From NCBI GenBank assembly GCA_023428245.1, contig JAEYYX010000035.1, positions 57,180-121,179 of the forward strand: a DNA stretch of 64,000 bases. The letters are read 5' to 3'. This DNA is from Pseudomonadota bacterium. Its GTDB lineage: Bacteria; Myxococcota_A; Polyangia; Polyangiales; Polyangiaceae. Below the pieces are notes generated by a model. That model was given only the letters and a program-made list of their open reading frames with translations. It searched no databases and had not been told where the DNA came from. A program made the translations under genes and the position numbers. Positions within the stretch are counted from its first letter, which is position 1; each line of letters opens with the position of its first letter. Below are positions 26,351 to 34,997 of the stretch, piece by piece.

Positions 26351-26905
26351 TCACTGGGCGAAAGCGCCGAGGACTAGCGCGGGGGGGGCGGGACGATCCC
26401 GATGGCGGTCACAGCTCGGGCAAGAGCCGCTCGTGACATCTTCATTACAGGCGGACTCACAAGCCTCGAGGTAAGCGAGGCTGGCTCCCAGCTCGCGCTC
26501 GATCCGTCGAAGCTCGCGGAGTTTATTTTCCACCTCGCGCAGTTTGGCCTGATAGGCCAATGCGAGTCGGCGCGCGGCCTCTTTGGCCGTCGGGGTCGAT
26601 TCGTGCGCCTTCAAGATCTCCCGAAGCTCGGGGAGGGAGAACCCCGCGGCTTGGAGCTTTGAGATCCAGCGCACCCGCTCGATCGCGTCCTTCTCATAGA
26701 GTCGGAACCGGCCCTTGGAGCGCTCGGCGGGGCGCAGAAGGCCCAGATCCTCGTAGAGGTGAATCGCGCGAACGGTCTTCCCGACAATCTTCGCGAGCTG
26801 TCCAACCTGTAAGAGACCAGCGGTCTCTTCTTCGGTGGCATGGACCTCCGGCCCCTGAGCAAGCTCAGCTTCGGAAACCACTGAGAGGCGCCGAACCGTA
26901 GCCAT
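26351..26905 (-). CDS. MerR-family regulator with C-terminal four-Cys motif, isc-linked
   Basis: 184 residues. After about 30 variable residues comes a MerR winged helix-turn-helix (LLQVGQLAKIVGKTVRAIHL, then YEDLGLLRP and GRFRLYEKDAIERVRWI). A long dimerisation helix follows (115-147), then a C-terminal cysteine cluster C149-x3-C153-x8-C162-x2-C165. The cluster recalls the effector site of SoxR-like MerR proteins, but its spacing differs from SoxR (C-x2-C-x-C-x5-C). It is the first gene of the isc operon, in the place normally held by the Rrf2-type IscR. I infer that it senses Fe-S status or metal and controls this operon. Confidence 0.88.
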   Translation of the reverse strand: MATVRRLSVVSEAELAQGPEVHATEEETAGLLQVGQLAKIVGKTVRAIHLYEDLGLLRPAERSKGRFRLYEKDAIERVRWISKLQAAGFSLPELREILKAHESTPTAKEAARRLALAYQAKLREVENKLRELRRIERELGASLAYLEACESACNEDVTSGSCPSCDRHRDRPAPPALVLGAFAQ

Positions 26906-26925
26906 CTATAAATCCAGCCTTGCAG

Positions 26926-26956
26926 CAACTAACTCTTACGTACAGGTGAGAGTTGA
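26926..26956 (-). promoter_or_regulatory. candidate MerR-type promoter/operator of the isc operon
   Basis: A dyad at 26931-26954 (plus-strand arms AACTCTTAC and GTGAGAGTT, one mismatch, 6-nt spacer) lies 25 bp upstream of the merR start. On the minus strand it falls between a possible -35 TCAACT (26956-26951) and a possible -10 TAGTTG (26931-26926) separated by 19 bp. MerR regulators characteristically act on promoters with such long spacers. The -35 and -10 matches themselves are weak. Confidence 0.55.
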
Positions 26957-27195
26957 TTCTTGGATGATGTAGGACTCGCCGGGGCCCCTGTCAAACGGAA
27001 AATCCTGAACAAATGCCAGCACAGGGAGCCGAGGCAGCGCTTTCGCGCTGTCGCCCCTCTCGAAGCTCTCGTTTTCAGCCGTTTTCAACGAGGTGAGAGA
27101 CTTATGATGGCAAGCTGGAAAATCAGCCCCAAGGTGCAGAGGCCGGCGGCCGACAGCGACAAATGCGCCGTTAGACCTTGTAGCCTTCATGGATC

Positions 27196-29379
27196 ATGGT
27201 CTCAGGGCGACTAATTCGGAGCAGCCTGATCTTCCTCCTCTGCTGGGCGACCCTCTGGGGCTGTTCGGGCGAGCCTGAAGGAACCGAGGATTCCGGGGAC
27301 TCCTCCCTCGGGAATAATCCTCCCGTTTGCCTCCTTCCGCTGGTCGCCTGCGGCCAGGAGTGCATCGACCCACAATCCCATCACGATCACTGCGGGACCT
27401 GTAATACGGCCTGTGACGGGAGCTCCGAGTGCAAGAGCGGAGCTTGCGTCGTGACCTGTCCCGCGGGCTGCCCGGTGGGCACGGAGTGCATGCGAGGAAC
27501 CTGCCAAGCAAAATGCGCAGCGCCCACCGCTCGTTGCGGCACCGAGTGTGTCGACGTCACGAGCTCAGCGCTCCATTGTGGCGGCTGCAACAAGCCCTGC
27601 TCCGGAACCTGCAATCAGGGCGTTTGCGAAGCCTGCCAAGGACCCACGTGCCCCTGTCCTTTGGGCACCGTCCGCTGCGGCAATGAGTGCGTGGATACGA
27701 AGAGCTCCGCTCTCCACTGTGGCGGCTGCAGTCAAGCTTGCTCGAACGGACAGTCTTGCGTCTCGGGCGCGTGCGCGTGTCCGAGCCAGACGACGCTCTG
27801 CAATGGTCAGTGCGTGAACCTGACCACGGATTCGAACCACTGCGGCGGCTGCGGCACCGCCTGCGGCACCGGGACGACCTGTGTCTCCGGCACCTGCGCT
27901 TGCTCGGGCTCTCTCATGCTCTGCGACGGCCAGTGCCGCGATCTCCAGACCGAGCAAGACCACTGCGGCATGTGTGGGAAGTCCTGCGGGGAGGGTCAGG
28001 GCTGCGAAAACGCGGAGTGCATTGCCAAGGCCAACGACGACTGTTCCGGCGTCGTCTCCGATGCCACGCTGACCCGCGCTTCGATCTACCAAGCTGTCGA
28101 GATCCCACTCCTCGAGGCGAACATGGCGGTACCGACCGCGATGCGGAAAGCCCCTCTGGTCCAAGGCCGCGCTGCCCTCGTACGCGGCTTCATCGAGCCG
28201 AAAGCAGGTTTTCAACCGCGGAACCTCTCGCTGCGTCTCCGGCTCGAGGGGGGCAAAGAGGACCGCGTCTTCTACGACAAGAGGATGCTCGGTGGGGTCT
28301 CCGCTCCCCAGACTCTGAACTCGACCTTCCAGATCCAGGTGCCCGCCGAGGCCATGGAAGCAGGCGTGAGCTACTCCCTCGAGCTCGTTGATTGCGCCGG
28401 GGCAAACAGCCCCATGTCCACGCCCCAGCGCATCCCGGCGACGGGTGGGATCCCGCTCGACGCTGTCGAGACCGGCACTGTCAAAGTCGCCTTCTTGCCC
28501 ATCTCTCATGATAACAGGCTGCCAGCGACCGACGAAGCGGCGCTCAAGAAGTACGTCGACCTCGTCGAGAGTCAGTATCCGATCACTCACCTCGAGTACA
28601 CCGTCGTCCAGCCGATGGAGAGCGGCTCCACAGGAACGAACTTCTCCTTCGAAGACCTCCTCCAGAGAGTCGTGACTCGTCGCTACGAAGACGGGGCACC
28701 GGCGGACCTCTACTATTATGGATTGATCAAACCGGCCCAATCGTTCAGTCAGTTCTGCAACAGATCGTGCACAACCGGCATCGCTTACCTGGTCGATGAT
28801 CGTCCCCAGAGCGCGGTCCTTCGCGGCGGGCTCGGTATCGCCTTCGACGACAACGTATCCCACGGCACTTTCCCCCACGAGCTCGGGCACAGTCACGGGC
28901 GCGACCACGCGCCCTGCGGCGTCACCGGCCAGCAGCCGTTCCCCTACGACGAGGCGCGCATCGGCTCCTGGGGGTATGACTCCCTCTCGTCCTCTCTGAA
29001 GAGCCCCGCAGAGTTCCGGGACTTCATGAGCTACTGCTCGCCCACCTGGATCAGCGACTTCACTTACGAGCGCCTAGCAACCCGGATCCAGGCGGCGAAC
29101 CGCCCGAGCGCTCCTCTCGTCCACGGCAAGCCGCAGACCTTCTGGATCATGCTCAGCACCGGTACCGGGGTGAAATGGAACGGGACAATGGATCTCCGGG
29201 GTGCCCCGGGCACTCCCGAGGTCGCGATTGTCTACGACGCTGACGGAAACGCCATCTTGGAGGTTGAAGCCTCCCGCACTGCCATGTCCGACAGCGACGG
29301 CTTCGTGCTGTTCGTCCCCGCCCCCCAGCCCGGCTGGGCCGCGATCGGGCCAGTGGGCGGGCCCGTGCTCGCCTACTGA
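27196..29379 (+). CDS. secreted zincin metalloprotease lipoprotein with Cys-rich repeats
   Basis: 727 residues. Signal peptide with lipobox LWGC (Cys23) predicts an outer-membrane or surface lipoprotein. Residues about 45-285 hold five to six repeats of a cysteine-rich module of the type CG-x2-CVD...HCGGC-x3-C, matching MXAN_6577-like myxobacterial proteins. The C-terminal half contains a zinc-protease site HELGHSHGRDH (H561, E562, H565, H571) and a downstream Met in FRDFMSYC as a Met-turn candidate, so a metzincin-like catalytic domain is expected. A beta-rich tail follows. Substrate unknown. It stands alone, 290 bp from the isc regulator and 20 bp before the Lhr helicase. Confidence 0.85.
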   Translation: MVSGRLIRSSLIFLLCWATLWGCSGEPEGTEDSGDSSLGNNPPVCLLPLVACGQECIDPQSHHDHCGTCNTACDGSSECKSGACVVTCPAGCPVGTECMRGTCQAKCAAPTARCGTECVDVTSSALHCGGCNKPCSGTCNQGVCEACQGPTCPCPLGTVRCGNECVDTKSSALHCGGCSQACSNGQSCVSGACACPSQTTLCNGQCVNLTTDSNHCGGCGTACGTGTTCVSGTCACSGSLMLCDGQCRDLQTEQDHCGMCGKSCGEGQGCENAECIAKANDDCSGVVSDATLTRASIYQAVEIPLLEANMAVPTAMRKAPLVQGRAALVRGFIEPKAGFQPRNLSLRLRLEGGKEDRVFYDKRMLGGVSAPQTLNSTFQIQVPAEAMEAGVSYSLELVDCAGANSPMSTPQRIPATGGIPLDAVETGTVKVAFLPISHDNRLPATDEAALKKYVDLVESQYPITHLEYTVVQPMESGSTGTNFSFEDLLQRVVTRRYEDGAPADLYYYGLIKPAQSFSQFCNRSCTTGIAYLVDDRPQSAVLRGGLGIAFDDNVSHGTFPHELGHSHGRDHAPCGVTGQQPFPYDEARIGSWGYDSLSSSLKSPAEFRDFMSYCSPTWISDFTYERLATRIQAANRPSAPLVHGKPQTFWIMLSTGTGVKWNGTMDLRGAPGTPEVAIVYDADGNAILEVEASRTAMSDSDGFVLFVPAPQPGWAAIGPVGGPVLAY

Positions 29380-29399
29380 TCTGTGGTAAAGCCGAGCGG

Positions 29400-32300
29400 A
29401 TGAAGCGCGACTTTTCGTTTCATCCGGCCACTCTCCGCTGGCTCGAAAGTCGCTTCGCGCGCCCGACCGGGGCCCAGGCGCGCGCCTGGCCGAAAATTCA
29501 ACAGGGAGGCGACGTCTTGGTCCTGTCACCGACAGGTTCCGGAAAGACGCTCGCCGCCTTCTTGTCTGCTGTGAACGACCTCGTCGAAGAGGGGCTCCGC
29601 TCTCCGAGAGGGCAGCTTCCCGACGAAACTCGTGTGCTTTACGTCTCGCCGCTCAAGGCCCTCGTCACAGACATCGAACAAAACCTGCTTGAGCCGCTCG
29701 CTGGAATTTCCCGCGAGCTCGAAGCTCTCGGCCTTTCCCCCCCGCGCATCACGACCTTCGCCCGGACCGGGGATTCCTCGAGCAAAGACCGGGCGGCGCA
29801 CGCCAAACGCCCTCCCCATATCTACATCACAACCCCCGAGTCCCTCTACATCCTCTTGACGAGTGAGAGCGGGCGGGCCAGCCTAAAGACTGTCCAGCAA
29901 GTCATCGTCGACGAAATCCATGCATTCGTCCCGAACAAGCGCGGCGCCCATCTCGCTCTCTCCCTTGAGCGTCTCGACGCTCTAACCCTCGCCGAGCGCG
30001 GGAAGAAGCCGCGCCGGATCGGCCTCTCCGCGACCCAGCGTCCCGTCGACGTCGTCGCCCAGTTCTTGGTCGGGAGCGCGCGCCCCGCGCCCACCATCGT
30101 CGACGAGACCGGCCCACGGGAGCTCGACATCGCGATCGTTCCCCCGGAGCTTCCCCTCGAGGCCGTCATGAGTGCCGACGGGTGGAACGAGATTTACGAT
30201 CGTCTCGCTGCCTTCGCCGGAGAGCATCGAACCACCCTGGTCTTCACGAACACAAGACGGCTCGCGGAGCGGATCACGCGCCACCTCGCGGAGCGCATCG
30301 GCGAGAGCGCCGTCGCCTGTCACCACGGAAGCTTGTCCCAAGAGCGCCGGGCCCGCGCGGAGGGACGCCTGAAACGCGGAGAGCTGAAGGTCCTCGTCGC
30401 CACCGCGTCCCTTGAGCTCGGCATCGACATCGGCGACGTCGAACTCGTCTGCCAGATTGGCTCGCCCGGCCGTATTGCTACCTTCCTGCAGCGGGTCGGA
30501 CGCGCTTGCCACCAGGTCGGCGGCGTTCCCAAAGGGCGGCTCTTCCCCCTTTCCCGCGACGATCTCGTCGAGAGTGTCGCTCTGTTCGACGCGATTCGCC
30601 GAGGCGACCTCGACAAGACAGCCGTCCCTCCGGGCCCCCTCGACGTGCTACTTCAGCAGATGGTCGCGGAAGTGGCCGCCGCCCCGCGCTCAGTTACCGA
30701 CCTGTTCGAGCTGTTTCGGCGGGCGCTCCCGTACAAAGACCTCACACGGGAGACCTTCAATGCTCTGGTCGAACTCCTATCTCAAGGGTTCACCACAGAG
30801 CGTGGGCGACGCGCTGCCTATCTGCATTACGACTCGACCTCCGACGTGCTCAGGGGTCGCCGCGGCGCGCGCTTGACGGCGATCACGAACGGTGGGGCGA
30901 TCCCGGACTCCTTCGATTACGAGGTGCGTCTCGACCCAGAAAATCTCATGGTAGGCACCGTCCATGAGGACTTTGCCGTCGAAGCCATGGGCGGGGATGT
31001 CTTTCAGCTCGGGAACTCGAGCTACCGCATCCTCCAAGTCCTGCCCGGGGTAGTCCGGGTCGCAGACGCTCAAGGACAGCCGCCGAATATTCCCTTCTGG
31101 ATCGGCGAAGCTCCCTCGCGCAGCGATGAGCTGTCTCGTGCTGTCTCGGACTTGCGCGGATGGGTGGACGAACGCGGAGAAGACGCCGGACTTGTGGGCG
31201 AGCTCGCTGCGCGCGCGGGAGTCGATCCGAAAGTCGCCGAGGAGGTCATCCTCTACTTGCTCGCCATCAAACGAGGCCTCGGCGCATTGCCGACGCAAAC
31301 GCAGCTCATCGCAGAGCGTTTCTTCGACGAAACGGACGGGATGCACGTTGTCCTGCACGCGCCCTTCGGCACGCGCATCAATAGAGCCCTGGGCCTCGCG
31401 CTCCGCAAGCGCTTTTGTCGCAGCTTCAACGTCGAACTTCAGGCTGCCGCAGGCGACGACGCCATCGTCTTTTCCCTCGGCCCCATGCACTCCTTCCCCC
31501 TCGAGGAGCTGTTCTCCTTCTTGCACCCGGAGAGCGCTCTCACAGTCCTCGAACAAGCCACCTTGGACGCTCCCTTGTTCCAAACGCGCTTCCGCTGGAA
31601 CGCATCCCGAGCGCTCTCCATCCTGCGCTTCCGCGGAGGCCGAAAGGTCCCACCGCGCTTCCAGCGCATGGACGCCGACGACATGCTCGCTACGTGTTTC
31701 CCCGATCAGGTCGCTTGTCTCGAGAACATCCAGGGCGATCGCGAGATCCCGGATCATCCTCTCGTAAAGCAGACCCTTTTCGACGCGCTTCACGAGGCGA
31801 TGGACGCGGAAGGTTTCCTAGCGGTCCTTTGGGGCCTGCGTGACGGCAGCATCCGGGCGCTCGCGCGCGACGTCACGGAGCCCTCACCTGCTGCTCATGA
31901 AATTCTCACTGCTCGTCCCTATGCTTTCTTGGACGATGCGCCGATCGAGGAGCGCCGAACACAGGCGGTCCAGCTCAGGCGTTTCACCGGGCTCGAGCTC
32001 GGCTCCGCTTCGCTCAGCCAAGAAGCCATCGGCGAGGTAAGAAGTGAGATCTGGCCGGCGCCCCGGGACGAAGAAGAGCTCCATGACACCCTCTGTCTTT
32101 ACGGATACCTGCGCACGGAGGAAGGTGAGGCGTTCTCGGAGGCTACAGAGTGGCTCGAGCGACTCGAAGGGCTCGGCCGAGCGTCCCGAGTGAGCGCGAA
32201 GGGCGCCACCTTCTGGGTCGCCCGAGAGCGCAGCCAAGAGTTCGCTGCGGTGCACCCGGATGCCACCTGGACCGGGCGCCGTCCCGAGCCCTTCCAGAAG

Positions 32301-33692
32301 GACGAAGCCAACGAAAGCCGAAGCAGGGCTTCGCTTCTGCGCAATCGACTCGAAATCGTCGGCCCCATCACGGCTTTGGAGGCCGCTGAGTCGCTCCGCG
32401 TGAGCGAGGAGGACGCGCGCACTTCCCTTGGCGAGCTCGAAGCTGAGGGCATCGTGCTCCGCGGAAGCTTCCGCACCGATCGCCCTGGCGCCACGGAGTT
32501 CTGCGAGCGGCGCATCTTGGCGCGCATCCACCGGAGGACTGTCAAAGAGCTCCGGAAACGCATCGAACCGGTCAGCATCGTTCGTTATCTCGGATTTCTG
32601 AGCGAGTGGCAGGGGGTGACCGAGAGCACGAAACGGAGAGGCGTCGAAGCAACGAGACAAGTTCTCTTGCAGCTCGAGGGGGTGAGCGCACCCGCGGCGG
32701 CCTGGGAGCAGGAGATTCTTCCTTCGCGTGTCACCGACTACAGCCCCGGCTACCTCGACCTTCTCTGCCAAAGCGGTGAGTTCGTCTGGCGCAGCGTCGG
32801 AGGGAAAGCTCGCGCGCCCCTGAAGACGACGCAGGTCCTCTTGCTCCCGCGGGATTCTTCCTTCATGCCCCGCGCCGCGACACCCGAAGCGCTCGGAGCT
32901 GACGCATCTCGAGTCGTCACCTTCCTGAAGGAGCGGGGAGCATCTTTCGCATTCGAAATCCAGAAAGGCACGGGGCTCTTGACAGCCCAATTCGAGTCCG
33001 CCTTGCGCGAACTCGCCGCGGCAGGAGCCGTGACGACGGACTCGTTCCTCGGTTTGCGCCTTTTGATCCAGAGCTCGGCGGAGCGAGAGCGGAGGAATCG
33101 TCGAGCCCGAGGCAGCCACCGCGGACTCGAGAGCATCGGACGCATTTCGCTGCTCCGGCCCGAGACCGACGCCGCGCCTACGCATAGCGTCGAAGACCTC
33201 TGCCGCGTCCTTCTCCGGCGCTGGGGCGTCGTCTCGCGTCCCGTCCTGGCCCGGGAGCGCGATCTTCCGCCCTACCGGGAGCTCATCCGCGAGTTCCATC
33301 GTCTGGAGGCCCGCGGGGAAATCCAAGGTGGGCGCTTCGTGGCGGGCGTCCCGGGAGAACAATTCGCCCTGCCCGATGCGATCCCGCTGCTCCGAAGGCG
33401 CGCCGAAGAGGGCAGCCAAGAGTCCCAGCTCGTGAGCCTCTCGGCGGTCGATCCCCTGAACATGGTAGGTGTTCTGACGGAGGATGTGCGACTTCCACGC
33501 CTACTCGGACGTGGGTTCGTGCTCTCCCGCGGGCGACTTGTCGCAACGTACGAGGGCTCCGCAATTCAAATTCTCGAGCGGGAAGGTGGTCCTTCTCTGA
33601 TTCGAAACGAGGTGGAAACCGCCGTGCGAAAAGGACGGCGGCATCCTCTTCCGAGAGGCCTTGGCGAAGGACCACAGAATTTGTTAGTCTAA
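29400..33692 (+). CDS. lhr: Lhr-type large ATP-dependent helicase
   Basis: 1430-residue superfamily 2 helicase of the Lhr (long helicase-related) family, which translocates 3' to 5' on single-stranded DNA and acts in DNA repair in other bacteria. Walker A SPTGSGKT is at 43-50, DEIH at 171-174, SAT at 210-212, and the second RecA domain is marked by VACHHGSLSQERR and GSPGRIATFLQRVGRA. The Lhr winged-helix and beta-barrel core follows, then a C-terminal extension of about 550 residues as in E. coli Lhr (1538). The frame is intact throughout. It appears independent of its neighbours. Confidence 0.93.
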   Translation: MKRDFSFHPATLRWLESRFARPTGAQARAWPKIQQGGDVLVLSPTGSGKTLAAFLSAVNDLVEEGLRSPRGQLPDETRVLYVSPLKALVTDIEQNLLEPLAGISRELEALGLSPPRITTFARTGDSSSKDRAAHAKRPPHIYITTPESLYILLTSESGRASLKTVQQVIVDEIHAFVPNKRGAHLALSLERLDALTLAERGKKPRRIGLSATQRPVDVVAQFLVGSARPAPTIVDETGPRELDIAIVPPELPLEAVMSADGWNEIYDRLAAFAGEHRTTLVFTNTRRLAERITRHLAERIGESAVACHHGSLSQERRARAEGRLKRGELKVLVATASLELGIDIGDVELVCQIGSPGRIATFLQRVGRACHQVGGVPKGRLFPLSRDDLVESVALFDAIRRGDLDKTAVPPGPLDVLLQQMVAEVAAAPRSVTDLFELFRRALPYKDLTRETFNALVELLSQGFTTERGRRAAYLHYDSTSDVLRGRRGARLTAITNGGAIPDSFDYEVRLDPENLMVGTVHEDFAVEAMGGDVFQLGNSSYRILQVLPGVVRVADAQGQPPNIPFWIGEAPSRSDELSRAVSDLRGWVDERGEDAGLVGELAARAGVDPKVAEEVILYLLAIKRGLGALPTQTQLIAERFFDETDGMHVVLHAPFGTRINRALGLALRKRFCRSFNVELQAAAGDDAIVFSLGPMHSFPLEELFSFLHPESALTVLEQATLDAPLFQTRFRWNASRALSILRFRGGRKVPPRFQRMDADDMLATCFPDQVACLENIQGDREIPDHPLVKQTLFDALHEAMDAEGFLAVLWGLRDGSIRALARDVTEPSPAAHEILTARPYAFLDDAPIEERRTQAVQLRRFTGLELGSASLSQEAIGEVRSEIWPAPRDEEELHDTLCLYGYLRTEEGEAFSEATEWLERLEGLGRASRVSAKGATFWVARERSQEFAAVHPDATWTGRRPEPFQKDEANESRSRASLLRNRLEIVGPITALEAAESLRVSEEDARTSLGELEAEGIVLRGSFRTDRPGATEFCERRILARIHRRTVKELRKRIEPVSIVRYLGFLSEWQGVTESTKRRGVEATRQVLLQLEGVSAPAAAWEQEILPSRVTDYSPGYLDLLCQSGEFVWRSVGGKARAPLKTTQVLLLPRDSSFMPRAATPEALGADASRVVTFLKERGASFAFEIQKGTGLLTAQFESALRELAAAGAVTTDSFLGLRLLIQSSAERERRNRRARGSHRGLESIGRISLLRPETDAAPTHSVEDLCRVLLRRWGVVSRPVLARERDLPPYRELIREFHRLEARGEIQGGRFVAGVPGEQFALPDAIPLLRRRAEEGSQESQLVSLSAVDPLNMVGVLTEDVRLPRLLGRGFVLSRGRLVATYEGSAIQILEREGGPSLIRNEVETAVRKGRRHPLPRGLGEGPQNLLV

Positions 33693-33752
33693 AAAGATAA
33701 CCTGCCGGGGTTCTCACACACCGGACCTCGGGCGAAATGAAGGAGGTTCTTT

Positions 33753-34370
33753 GTGTCAGAACATACCTTGAGTCTTGAGGCTGATTGGTGCTCTTACTTT
33801 CGTGACGTCATCGAAGACACCGCTAAGGGCAGCGCCCGACCGCCCGACCCTGTCATGAGCGAGTACGTTCTCGGGCTCCTGACGGAAACCGCGCTGCCCG
33901 GCTCCCCGATCGAGCGAACCGTGGGTGCGCCGCTCGCTCTGCAGCTCGCCGAAGCTCTCAAGGCCGCGCGCGCCGTCCGTTTCGAGCGGTTGCGGAAGCT
34001 GGGGGACGGCGTCCTCCTGCTCGGGGGCCTCTACCAACCTCACCTGGCCCGCTCTGGCCTCGACGATGGTTACGTTGTGCGCATCGGGCAGCGGGCCTAC
34101 GGACTCGCGGCCTCGCTCATGCCAGGGCCCGCCACGCTGGACCTGAGCCTTGAGTCCCCGAGCCCCCAAGCGGACGTCCTGGCGGAGCTCGCCTCTTCTT
34201 TCACCGAGCTCATGCTCTTCCTCAGGAACGTCGCCGACACCATGGCCATCCGCGCCATGCGGACCTCGAAGGATATGGTGCGTCTGCTCGAGCGCTGGCT
34301 CGAGTCGCGCTCCGACTATCTCGGCCGCCTGCTGAAAGCCGAGGGCATAGTCATCGGCGCGCTCGCTTAG
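33753..34370 (+). CDS. unrecognised 205-residue soluble protein
   Basis: No family recognised. It is Leu/Ala-rich and predicted mostly helical, with no signal peptide or clear membrane segment. A central part (GDGVLLLGGLYQPHLAR, then YVVRIGQRAYGLAAS) is followed by a long helical region (ELASSFTELMLFLRNVADTM). GTG 33753 is preceded by a perfect AAGGAGG seven bases upstream, which argues for a real, well-translated gene. It is followed by a strong hairpin terminator. Confidence 0.75.
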   Translation: MSEHTLSLEADWCSYFRDVIEDTAKGSARPPDPVMSEYVLGLLTETALPGSPIERTVGAPLALQLAEALKAARAVRFERLRKLGDGVLLLGGLYQPHLARSGLDDGYVVRIGQRAYGLAASLMPGPATLDLSLESPSPQADVLAELASSFTELMLFLRNVADTMAIRAMRTSKDMVRLLERWLESRSDYLGRLLKAEGIVIGALA

Positions 34371-34402
34371 AGCATCCCCCAGAGACTCGCTCACTCACGC
34401 CG

Positions 34403-34431
34403 GGCCATCCTGAGGCAACTCGGGAATGGCC
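34403..34431 (+). terminator. hairpin terminator with GCAA loop
   Basis: GGCCATCCTGAG pairs with CTCGGG-A-ATGGCC around a GCAA loop, giving about 12 pairs with one bulge and one G-T pair. A short pyrimidine-rich tract (CTTTCTCT) follows 5 bases later. It lies 32 bp after the 33753-34370 gene and between convergent genes. Confidence 0.65.
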
Positions 34432-34498
34432 TGGGGCTTTCTCTAGAACGCTCAAGAGTTCGCGATCGACAAGGCCGAACCGGAAAAGCACGGGACCC

Positions 34499-34987
34499 TC
34501 AAAAGATCCACGCCACAAGGAAGACCCCCACCATCACAATGGCGAGAGCTACCTTCGCCAGGGACCCAAGGAGCATTCCGATCCAGGTCGCCAGCGCCAC
34601 CTTCCCAGCCCGGAGCATGTCCCTCCGCGCGTAGAGTTCGCCGAGCGCCGCGCCCAAAAACGGCCCCAGGATCACCCCGAGAAATCCGCCAAAAATCCCG
34701 ACCACCGAGCCAAGCCCCGCCCCGACGAGGGCCGCGCGACTCGCCGCGACCCGCTTTGCCCCCAGAACCCCCGCCACGAAATCGAGCACCAGAGTGAGGA
34801 CCGTGAGCCCGGCCAAAATCCAGAGCACAAAAGGCCCCACATGGGCGTAGTCATCGGCCCAGGCGACGAGCCAGAGCCCGAGAAAGACAAAGGGGGTGCT
34901 CGGTAGAATCGGAAGCAATGTCCCGGCAAGCCCCGCGAGGACAAGCAGGACGCCGAGCACGGTCACAAAAATATCGACGCCCGTCAT
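34499..34987 (-). CDS. DUF456 family membrane protein
   Basis: 162 residues with about five hydrophobic segments. The DUF456 pattern is clear: LAGLAGTLLPILPSTPFVFLG near the N-terminus, a Gly-rich stretch LVGAGLGSVVGIFGGFLGVI and LGPFLGAALGEL in the middle. Inner membrane; function unknown. ATG 34987 opens directly before the first helix. It lies 10 bp downstream of the Hsp70-like gene and is probably co-transcribed with it. Confidence 0.85.
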   Translation of the reverse strand: MTGVDIFVTVLGVLLVLAGLAGTLLPILPSTPFVFLGLWLVAWADDYAHVGPFVLWILAGLTVLTLVLDFVAGVLGAKRVAASRAALVGAGLGSVVGIFGGFLGVILGPFLGAALGELYARRDMLRAGKVALATWIGMLLGSLAKVALAIVMVGVFLVAWIF

Positions 34988-34997
34988 GAGATCGTTC

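Noticed and set aside
25084..26436. 450-codon plus-strand frame opposite iscS
   Set aside because: Antisense to a canonical IscS with all catalytic residues; no homology seen.
31884..33419. 511-codon open frame opposite the helicase gene
   Set aside because: It lies wholly inside lhr, whose motifs and frame are unambiguous.
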